A stretch of DNA of 64,000 nt from JACCXE01 sp963718605. GTDB lineage: Bacteria; Actinomycetota; Acidimicrobiia; Acidimicrobiales; JACCXE01. This document shows, piece by piece, positions 34,751 to 41,686 of this stretch. How positions within the stretch are numbered: position 1 is the stretch's first letter; the number at the start of each line of letters is the position of its first letter. The notes under the pieces were generated by a model that saw nothing but the letters and a program-made list of their open reading frames with translations, ran no database searches and was not told the DNA's origin. Position numbers and translations under genes: made by a program. The stretch covers positions 1,426,001 to 1,490,000 of the forward strand of contig OY970363.1 of assembly GCA_963718605.1 (NCBI GenBank). The letters run 5' to 3'.

Positions 34751-36652
34751 ATGGCTGACCGTCCTGCGCCCATCTTTGGAGGCCGTTATCAGCTGCGCCG
34801 CCGCATCGCCCGCGGCGGCATGGCCGAGGTGTTCCTCGCGCACGACCGCATGCTGGACCGGCCGGTCGCGCTCAAGGTGCTCTTCCCGGAACTGTCGACG
34901 GATCCAAACTTCGTTGAGCGCTTCCGCCGTGAAGCCCAAGCGGCGGCCAACCTCAGCCACCCGAACATCGTGTCGATCTACGACTGGGGCGAAGAGCAGG
35001 GCACGTATTACATCGTGATGGAACTGGTGGACGGGCGTCCCCTGTCCACCATGTTGAAGGCCGAAGGCACGCTCCTCGCCGACCGCGCCGCGGACATCGG
35101 CGCCTCCGTTGCCTCGGCGCTCGCGTTCGCGCACAAGAACGGCGTGGTGCACCGCGACGTGAAACCCGGCAACGTGTTGATCGACGGCACCGGCGCTGTG
35201 AAGGTCGCCGACTTCGGCATCGCACGTGCGAAGGACTCGGTCGACGACAACCTCACGCAGACCGGCGCAGTGATGGGCACCGCGACGTACTTCTCGCCGG
35301 AGCAGGCGCAGGGCCTCGCCGTCGACGCGCGCAGCGACATTTACAGCCTGGGCGTGATGCTCTACGAGATGGTGTGCGGCAAGCCGCCGTTCTCGGGCAG
35401 CAACCCGGTCGCAGTCGCGACCAAACACGTGAGCGACGCGCCGCCACGTCCGACCACGGTGAACCCGAACCTGTCCACCGCGTTCGAGTCGATCATCCTC
35501 ACCTGTCTCGCGAAGGATCCGGACGACCGCTACGCGTCGGCCGAAGACTTGCGCGCCGACCTCATTCGGTTCCGTCAAGGTCGGGCCGTGGCCGCGCTGC
35601 CCTACGACGATGACGACGACCCCAACGCCACGATGGCGGTGCCGCGCACCCGGGCGACGACGCGCGTCGTGCGCGATCCCGCCGCGACCACCGTGCAACG
35701 CGCGGTTGGCGGGGCCGGCGTGCCTCCCGAAGTCCGTCGGCGTACGGGCATGTACATCGTGCTGCTGTTCGCGCTGCTCGCGGCGCTCGGGGGGCTGTTG
35801 TTCCTGCTCGCCAAAGAAGTCGGCATCATCGGCGCGGGCACCACGACCAAAGTCGCCGTGATCAGTGTGATCGGTCAAGACCGCAACACCGCGACGCAGA
35901 ACCTCGAGGCCGCCGGGTTCAAGGTCAAGGTCGATGAGGAGAACAACGCCGCCGACCCCGAGATCGTCTTCGACCAAGACCCGAAGGCGGGCGGGGAACC
36001 CGTCGCGAAGAACTCTGAAGTGACCATCAAGGTGTCGCTCGGCGCCGCGCAGGTCGAGGTGCCCGACGAGCTCGGTAAGAACGTCGAGGCGGCGCGCAGC
36101 GCGCTCGAAGCGAAGAACTTCAACGTCACGGTCAGCAACAAACCCGACACGGCCCCGGCCGGCGAAGTGATCGACCAGACCCCGTCCGGTGGCAGCAAGG
36201 TGGCCGAAGGCTCGACGGTCACGCTCACCGTGTCGTCGGGCAAGCAGTCCTTCGAGGTGCCCGACGTCGTCGGCAAGTCCGAGGATGATGCCGTCGACGC
36301 GCTGCGCAACGCGGATGGCGCGTTCAAGGTCGCGACCAAACACGTGCCGTCGAACACGGTGGACAATGGCGACGTCATCAGCAGCGACCCATCCGCCGGG
36401 ACCAACGCGGCCAAGGGTTCGACGGTCACCATCACAGTGTCGAGCGGGCCCGAGAAGGTCGACGTGCCCAACGTGATCGGTCAGAGCGAAGCGTCGGCCA
36501 AGGCCGAATTGATCAGCGCGGGCTTCAAGGTGACCGTCGTGAACCAGGCCACCGTCACGCCGGCCGACGATGGGCTCGTAATCGATCAGGACCCGAACGG
36601 CGGCACCAGCGCGGTCAAGGGTTCGACGGTCACCATCACCGTCGCCGAGTAA
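34751..36652 (+). CDS. pknB: PASTA-domain Ser/Thr protein kinase PknB
   Basis: 633 residues. The kinase domain (12-275) has the Gly loop IARGGMAEVF, Lys in VALKVLF, HRDVKPGN, DFGIARAK and an activation loop with TQTGAVMGTATYFSPEQ. After a linker and one membrane helix (MYIVLLFALLAALGGLLFLL) there are four extracellular PASTA repeats, which bind muropeptides or lipid II. It controls growth and division through FhaA, FhaB and cell-wall enzymes. Unlike mycobacteria there is only one kinase; no pknA separates pbpA from pknB. Confidence 0.96.
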   Translation: MADRPAPIFGGRYQLRRRIARGGMAEVFLAHDRMLDRPVALKVLFPELSTDPNFVERFRREAQAAANLSHPNIVSIYDWGEEQGTYYIVMELVDGRPLSTMLKAEGTLLADRAADIGASVASALAFAHKNGVVHRDVKPGNVLIDGTGAVKVADFGIARAKDSVDDNLTQTGAVMGTATYFSPEQAQGLAVDARSDIYSLGVMLYEMVCGKPPFSGSNPVAVATKHVSDAPPRPTTVNPNLSTAFESIILTCLAKDPDDRYASAEDLRADLIRFRQGRAVAALPYDDDDDPNATMAVPRTRATTRVVRDPAATTVQRAVGGAGVPPEVRRRTGMYIVLLFALLAALGGLLFLLAKEVGIIGAGTTTKVAVISVIGQDRNTATQNLEAAGFKVKVDEENNAADPEIVFDQDPKAGGEPVAKNSEVTIKVSLGAAQVEVPDELGKNVEAARSALEAKNFNVTVSNKPDTAPAGEVIDQTPSGGSKVAEGSTVTLTVSSGKQSFEVPDVVGKSEDDAVDALRNADGAFKVATKHVPSNTVDNGDVISSDPSAGTNAAKGSTVTITVSSGPEKVDVPNVIGQSEASAKAELISAGFKVTVVNQATVTPADDGLVIDQDPNGGTSAVKGSTVTITVAE

Positions 36653-37228
36653 CTACAGGCTGGCGAGCCAGGTGCGCATCAGGTCGTGGCCCACGGTGGT
36701 GAGGATGCTCTCGGGGTGGAACTGCACGCCCTGAATCGGGAAGCGCTTGTGGGCCACGCCCATGATCACGCCGTCTTCGGTCGACGCCGTGACGTCGAGT
36801 TCGTCGGGCATCGACGCCGGGTCGATGACGAGCGAGTGGTAGCGCGTCGCTTCGAACGGGTCGGCCAAACCGGCGAATACGCCGTGTCCTTCGTGGCGTA
36901 CCCAACTGGTCTTGCCGTGCATGATCGTGGGCGCGCGGACGATTTGTCCGCCGAACACTTGACCGATGCATTGATGGCCGAGGCACACGCCGAGGACCGG
37001 CGTGGTGGGACCTAGCTCTTCGATCACGGCATTGGAGATGCCGGCTTCATTGGGTGTGCCCGGCCCCGGTGAGATCAAAATCCCGTCTGGCTCACGGGCT
37101 GCGAGCTCGTCGACGGTGATCTCGTCATGGCGAAAGACCGTCGGTTCCGCGCCCAACTCACCGAGGTATTGCACGAGGTTGTAGACGAAGCTGTCGTAGT
37201 TATCGATTACGACAACGGCGGCGCCCAT
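36653..37228 (-). CDS. pabA: Glutamine amidotransferase of anthranilate/aminodeoxychorismate synthase
   Basis: 191 residues, complete. Class-I glutamine amidotransferase: IDNYDSFVYNLVQYLGELGA, PGPGTPNEAGIS, the nucleophile Cys in VLGVCLGHQCIGQ, and His/Glu in GVQFHPESILT. It supplies ammonia for anthranilate or aminodeoxychorismate synthesis. The sequence alone does not separate TrpG from PabA, and one protein may serve both. It is convergent with pknB (stops adjacent), as trpG is in mycobacteria. Confidence 0.95.
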   Translation of the reverse strand: MGAAVVVIDNYDSFVYNLVQYLGELGAEPTVFRHDEITVDELAAREPDGILISPGPGTPNEAGISNAVIEELGPTTPVLGVCLGHQCIGQVFGGQIVRAPTIMHGKTSWVRHEGHGVFAGLADPFEATRYHSLVIDPASMPDELDVTASTEDGVIMGVAHKRFPIQGVQFHPESILTTVGHDLMRTWLASL

Positions 37229-37268
37229 CGAGCGAGTTTAGGAAGGCGTGTGCGGGTGTCGGCAACGC

Positions 37269-37301
37269 TTGCGACTTCACTGCGACCGGCTCGCGACCGT
37301 C
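37269..37301 (+). promoter_or_regulatory. Three 11-bp-period direct repeats, probable SARP binding site
   Basis: Units TTGCGACTTCA, CTGCGACCGGC and TCGCGACCGTC follow each other with an exact 11-bp period. SARP/BTAD regulators bind heptamer direct repeats spaced by 11 bp, one DNA turn. The site is 76 bp upstream of the start of a SARP-type gene, so autoregulation is likely. A related copy lies at 44340-44391. Confidence 0.65.
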
Positions 37302-37362
37302 GCTCCGTACGGTTTGTCCCGATGCGTAGGGGAATCGACCGGAGGGCCCCACGCGCCCGACC

Positions 37363-37379
37363 TATAACGTTGCTACGTG
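37363..37379 (+). promoter_or_regulatory. Probable -10 box and leaderless start of the signalling operon
   Basis: TATAAC at 37363-37368 is followed 8 nt later by the GTG start at 37377, so transcription should begin at or within a base or two of the start codon. There is no Shine-Dalgarno in the gap. No good -35 is seen, which suits an activator-dependent promoter. Confidence 0.55.
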
Positions 37380-38594
37380 CAGCTTCGACTGCTTGGGGGG
37401 CTGGGTCTGGTTATCGATGGTCGCTCGCTGCCCATCGCCGGACGGAAGGAGCGGTTGTTGCTCACCCTCCTCGGCCTTGAGGCCGGCCGCGAAGTGAACC
37501 AAGACCGCATGATTGACGCGCTTTGGGGTTCCGAGCCGCCGCGCACCGCGGTGAAAAGCCTGCACTCGCACGTGTGGCGCCTGCGCAGCGCGCTCGTCGC
37601 GTCGGAGCTCGGCGTCGAGGTACGACGCGGGTCGCTCGGCTACTGCCTCGAGATGCCGGCCGACGCCGTCGACACCAACGTCGTCATGCGGCTGGCCGAC
37701 GAGGGCCGTCAGCACGCGGCCCGGGGCAATCACACGGCGGCCGTGGCCGCGTTCGACGACGCGTTGTCCTACTGGCGCGGTCCGAGCCTCGGCGAGTTCG
37801 CCGACGAGCAGAGCCTGATGGGCGAGGCGGCCCGGTTCGACGAATTGCGCGCCGCGATCAGCGAGGAACGCCTCGAAGCGCGCCTCGCGCTCGGACAGCA
37901 CAGCGCCGTCATCGGCGAACTCGAGTTGCTGTGTGCGGAGTTTCCTTTCCGCGAACCCCTCGCGGCGCTGCGCACACTCGCGCTGTACCGCGCCGGTCGA
38001 CAGGCCGAGGCGCTCGCGGTGCTCCAGGATCTCCGTAACCGGCTGCGCGACGAGTTGGGGCTTGAAGCGAGCCCGCCCCTTAACGACCTCGAACACGCGA
38101 TCCTCGTGCAGAGCCCGTCGCTCGGATGGGCCGGCGATACGCCCACGTTCAGCTCCGACAATGCGTTGCGCGTGATGTTGGTGGACGATCACCCGTTGTG
38201 GCGACAGGCAGTGCGCGCGATCCTCGAACGCGATGGGGACGCCGTTGTCGTCGCTGAGGCCGACGATGGTGAGGCGGCCGTTGCGACCGTGATCGAAGCG
38301 AAGCCCGAACTCGTGCTGATGGACTTGCACCTGCCGGGCATGGGCGGGGTGGAGACGACGCGGCGCATCATGGAAACGCTTCCTGACACGCGCGTGCTCA
38401 TGCTGTCCGCTTCGGAGGACCAGGCGGATGTCGTCGACGCGCTGCGCGCCGGCGCGTATGGATATGTCCTCAAGACGGGCGACGGACAGGCAGTCGTGGA
38501 TGCCGTGCGCCGCGTCGTCGCCGGCGAAGCGGTCTTCAGCGCATCGTTGTCATCGGTCGTCCTCGCCGAGCTGCGGCGACCCCCCGTCGGATGA
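37377..38594 (+). CDS. SARP/BTAD transcription regulator fused to a response-regulator receiver domain
   Basis: 405 residues in an unusual order. Residues 1-95 form an OmpR-type winged helix as in AfsR/SARP proteins (GRKERLLLTLLGLEAGREVN, LHSHVWRLRSAL). Residues ~97-245 form the bacterial transcriptional activation domain with TPR-like helices (YRAGRQAEALAVLQDLRNRL). Residues ~262-390 form a NarL-like receiver domain: acidic pair in VMLVDDHPLWRQ, phospho-acceptor Asp in LVLMDLHLPGMGG (~314), Lys in GYVLKTGDG (~364). There is no C-terminal helix-turn-helix, so DNA binding is by the N-terminal SARP part and the receiver is the switch. GTG start, probably leaderless; overlaps the next gene (ATGA). 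Confidence 0.88.
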   Translation: MQLRLLGGLGLVIDGRSLPIAGRKERLLLTLLGLEAGREVNQDRMIDALWGSEPPRTAVKSLHSHVWRLRSALVASELGVEVRRGSLGYCLEMPADAVDTNVVMRLADEGRQHAARGNHTAAVAAFDDALSYWRGPSLGEFADEQSLMGEAARFDELRAAISEERLEARLALGQHSAVIGELELLCAEFPFREPLAALRTLALYRAGRQAEALAVLQDLRNRLRDELGLEASPPLNDLEHAILVQSPSLGWAGDTPTFSSDNALRVMLVDDHPLWRQAVRAILERDGDAVVVAEADDGEAAVATVIEAKPELVLMDLHLPGMGGVETTRRIMETLPDTRVLMLSASEDQADVVDALRAGAYGYVLKTGDGQAVVDAVRRVVAGEAVFSASLSSVVLAELRRPPVG

Positions 38595-39164
38595 GCGCAC
38601 TCGACTCCCGCAAGAGCGCGGCCGACGTTGTCGGCGACATCACCCACGACGCCCGCGGCGCGCTCGGAACGATCCGCCTCGCGGTGACCACCGTGCTCGA
38701 GGACGGCGCCGATGCGGACCTGCGTAACGAACTGTTGCGGGCCGCCGACGCCGAAGCGCTTCGGCTCGTCGCCGACCTGTCGGCCGTGCCTGCGGTTGTG
38801 GCGGTCTGCACCGACGATTCACCGGTCGAGCCGGTCGACCTGACCGCCGCGCTCCACGGCGCGGCGCAAGAGGTGCGCGCCTTCAATGTCGAGGTGCAGG
38901 TCACGGCCGACGCGCCGCTGCTGACGCTCGGCCGGGCGTCGAGCGTCGCTGCGGTGCTGCCCGCGTTGCTGCGTTTTGGCGCCGCCCGCGGGGCATCCGA
39001 GATCAGTGCGGTCGCGAATGCCGGCATTGGTCGTCGTGCGCTTCGTTGGCGCCGACCTCCGCGGGCCGGTCGTCATGCACCTGCTCGCCGCCTTCGACGG
39101 ACTCGTCGAGAGCTCGGTCACGCAGGACGGCTTCGACGTGCGACTGGTCACGGTGACGCAGTGA
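38591..39164 (+). CDS. Degenerate histidine-kinase-like phosphotransferase (one frameshift)
   Basis: About 190 residues after correcting one slip near 39020-39035. The N-terminus resembles a HisKA helix with an H-box, DVVGDITHDARGALGTIRLA (His19). The following region has the outline of an HATPase fold (LTLGRASSVAAVLPALLRFG where the N-box should be, then VVVRFVGADLRGP) but lacks the N-box Asn and the Gly-rich ATP motifs. It should not bind ATP and may pass phosphate between proteins, as Spo0B or ChpT do. It overlaps the genes on both sides by 4 nt, within a run of receiver domains. The last ~45 residues (HLLAAFDGLVESSVTQDGFD) are in the +2 frame relative to the start. Confidence 0.65.
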
Positions 39165-39499
39165 AGGTGAAGGTGTTGGTCGTCGAGGATTCGGACGTGG
39201 GCGGCCGCACGCTGGTCACCGTGCTGTCCGCGGCGGGCTACGACGTGCGTTGGGAGTGCACCGGCGCCGCCGCTTTGGCGGCGCTGGCCGAATGGGACCC
39301 GGCCACGATTGTGCTGGACCGCCGTCTGCCGGACGCCGACGGCGCACTGATTGCCACGCAGTTTCGTGCCCCCGCGCGACGCGTCGTGGTGCTGTCGGGT
39401 GAAGCGGCGCCGAAGGGCGTGCGCGGAGTGGATCGGTGGCTGGTGAAGCCCGTCTCCAATCGTGAGCTACTCGGTGCGATCGCCGGCGACGTCTCGTGA
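39161..39499 (+). CDS. Single-domain response regulator (first)
   Basis: 112 residues, only a receiver domain. The acidic pair is E9-D10 in VLVVEDSDVGG, the phospho-acceptor is Asp53 in ATIVLDRRLPDADG, and the conserved Lys is K96 in RWLVKPVSN. It has no output domain, so it should act by protein contact or as a phosphate carrier for the neighbouring phosphotransferase. GTG start overlapping the previous stop; its stop overlaps the next GTG. Confidence 0.85.
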   Translation: MKVKVLVVEDSDVGGRTLVTVLSAAGYDVRWECTGAAALAALAEWDPATIVLDRRLPDADGALIATQFRAPARRVVVLSGEAAPKGVRGVDRWLVKPVSNRELLGAIAGDVS

Positions 39500-39861
39500 T
39501 CAGGGTCGTAGTTGTCGACGACAACGCCGCAGTGCGTCTATCGCTCGCACGCGGTTTTGCCGCGCAGAGCGACATCGAACTCGTCGGCGAAGCCATCGAC
39601 GGAGAGAGCGCAGTGTCATTGCTCCAAGAGCTGACGACCGACGTGATCGTGATGGATCAGCACATGCCGAACTTGTCTGGCCTCGCCGCGACGGCGCGCC
39701 TGCGCGACCTTGGCATTCTCACTCCGGTCGTCATCCTCACCGCCGATCCGCGCGTCGCGACCAACGAGATCGACCTCACCGATGTGGGCGTGTTGCTGAA
39801 GGGTGACGCGGGAATCGCTGAGACGGTGAGCGCCGTCAGGACGGCGGCGCGTGCGTCGTAG
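39496..39861 (+). CDS. Single-domain response regulator (second)
   Basis: 121 residues, again only a receiver domain but of NarL-like sequence: VVVVDDNAAVRLSLARGFA, phospho-acceptor Asp54 in VIVMDQHMPNLSG, Thr/Ser switch in VVILTADP and Lys102 in GVLLKGDAG. It resembles the receiver of the SARP hybrid more than its neighbour does. GTG start at 39496. It overlaps the following binding-protein gene by 11 nt. Confidence 0.88.
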   Translation: MIRVVVVDDNAAVRLSLARGFAAQSDIELVGEAIDGESAVSLLQELTTDVIVMDQHMPNLSGLAATARLRDLGILTPVVILTADPRVATNEIDLTDVGVLLKGDAGIAETVSAVRTAARAS

Positions 39862-41686
39862 CGCGGCCGCCAAAGCTGTCGCGGCGGGTTTGGCCACTAT
39901 TGCGCTCCTGGCCGTGTCTACCGCCGCGGGCAGCACGGTGCCCGCGACGGCGCGGTTGTCCGGCTTTCCCACACCGAAAGGCGTCGACTTTGGCGCCAGC
40001 CCCACCCGCCAGCTTGCGCCGGTCGAAGCGAACTTCATCGAGCGGCAACTCGGGTTTGCGCCCGACGCGCTGTCCGGTGGTGGCAGTGCGGCGCGGCCCG
40101 ATGCGAACAAGCAGTTCGCCTGCGTCAACGGTCACCAGACCGACGACCCGCTCTCGCCACCGTGCAACAACGCCGCGATTACTACGAACGCGGGCGCAAC
40201 GTACCAAGGAGTGACCAGCGACGAGATTCGCGTCGCGGTCGTCGCGTTCGGTAACAACGACTTCCCATGCGGAGGAGTCAGGTGGCCTCCGTGCACCGGG
40301 CAGAACATCCGTGCGCCGTACGACACGTGGTTCGACCTCGACAAGCCGCAGAGCCGCGACTTGGTATTCGCCCGCGGGATGAAGGACTACGCGGAGTATT
40401 TCAACGCTCGGTTCCAAACCTACGGGCGACGCGTGCACTTGTTTCTCTACTTCTTCGATAGCGCCCACTACTACGCCAGGGAAGAGAGCAAGCAGCAGGC
40501 GAAGCGGGTCATCGATGCGCTACATCCGTTCGCGGCAGTAATCGAGAGTCCGCAATTCTCCGAGCACCTCTCGAGTGAGTTCGCGCGGCGCGGGGTCCCG
40601 GTGTTCACGGATCTGTGGTCGCCGGCCCAGCGCGGCTCGTACTACGCGCGGTACCCCAACAAGCTGTATGGCTACTGGCCGACCATCGAGCAGACGGCCG
40701 ACAGTTTCGCGAGCTACGTGTGTCAGAAGGTCATCCCCAACCCCGTATCCATCAGCGGCATACCCGGTGACAACGGCAAGCCGCGAAAGATCGGCCTGAT
40801 CTGGGGTCAATACCACGACACGCTCGACGGTAAATGGGCGGCCGACGAGGTGCGCAAGCGCATCGAGGGGTGCGGCGGCCAGATCGCCGCGCAGGGCGCG
40901 TTCGCCAACGGCAACGGGTGCCACACGCGGGACTATCGCCACACTCCCGTTGCCGACCTCGAGGTCATGACGCGGTTTAAGGCGTTGGGTGTAACGACGG
41001 TGCTGTGGCCGACGTGCATCAGCACGGCGCTGGCGGACTCCGCCATGCATCTGCGGTACCACCCTGAGTGGATCGTGCTCGGTGACTACGAGTTCGACGC
41101 CAACGGTCCGGTATCGGCGGGGCGCGCAAGCGAACTCTTCGATCAGCACGCGGTGATCGTGACTCCGGCGACCGTCGAGCCGCCGTTGCACGAGAAGCGG
41201 TGCTACGACGCCATGCATACGGTCGATCCAAAAATCAGCGACTACGACGCGTTTTGGTCCTGCCGCAACTACGGGCAGTTCCGGCAACTGTTCTCGGCGA
41301 TCCAAGTGGCGGGCCCGTCCCTCGGTCCCGCGTCAATGGGCCAGGGCATCCGTTCGTTGCCCGTCGTAGCGAGTACAGATCCGTTGACGCCGACGTGTTC
41401 GTACGCGTCGAACGACACCGCCTGCGTCAAGGACGCGATGGTCATGTACTGGGACGCGTCCAAGTCGACTCGCTACAACGGCGCGTCACCCAAGGGGTGC
41501 TGGCGCGTGCTGGAGAACGGTCGCCGCTATCTGCCCTGGACGTGGTCAGCAACCAACGTCGAGGTGGCGCGTCGACCGAGCGATCCGTGCAACGACCACG
41601 ACAACGACTTCGATGACTTCACTCGGTTGCCCGACCGCTACCACGTAACGACGGGCATCCCGTTGCTTCCGGAGACCTTGCCGTGA
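39851..41686 (+). CDS. Exported type-1 periplasmic binding protein of the signalling island
   Basis: 611 residues. A basic, hydrophobic N-terminus (AAAKAVAAGLATIALLAVST) serves as signal or anchor. The mature protein resembles the Liv-type binding protein at 13.6 kb, including a Cys pair before GATYQGVTSDEIRVAVVAFG and a two-lobed periplasmic fold. At least 12 Cys suggest several disulfides. No permease or ATPase gene is nearby. It overlaps the histidine-kinase gene by 4 nt, so it is more likely a ligand sensor that presents its ligand to the kinase than part of an importer. Confidence 0.82.
   Translation: MRRSAAAKAVAAGLATIALLAVSTAAGSTVPATARLSGFPTPKGVDFGASPTRQLAPVEANFIERQLGFAPDALSGGGSAARPDANKQFACVNGHQTDDPLSPPCNNAAITTNAGATYQGVTSDEIRVAVVAFGNNDFPCGGVRWPPCTGQNIRAPYDTWFDLDKPQSRDLVFARGMKDYAEYFNARFQTYGRRVHLFLYFFDSAHYYAREESKQQAKRVIDALHPFAAVIESPQFSEHLSSEFARRGVPVFTDLWSPAQRGSYYARYPNKLYGYWPTIEQTADSFASYVCQKVIPNPVSISGIPGDNGKPRKIGLIWGQYHDTLDGKWAADEVRKRIEGCGGQIAAQGAFANGNGCHTRDYRHTPVADLEVMTRFKALGVTTVLWPTCISTALADSAMHLRYHPEWIVLGDYEFDANGPVSAGRASELFDQHAVIVTPATVEPPLHEKRCYDAMHTVDPKISDYDAFWSCRNYGQFRQLFSAIQVAGPSLGPASMGQGIRSLPVVASTDPLTPTCSYASNDTACVKDAMVMYWDASKSTRYNGASPKGCWRVLENGRRYLPWTWSATNVEVARRPSDPCNDHDNDFDDFTRLPDRYHVTTGIPLLPETLP

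Noticed and set aside
34697..36343. A 548-codon minus-strand open frame opposite pknB
   Set aside because: The plus strand encodes an intact PASTA kinase; the antisense peptide has no family features.
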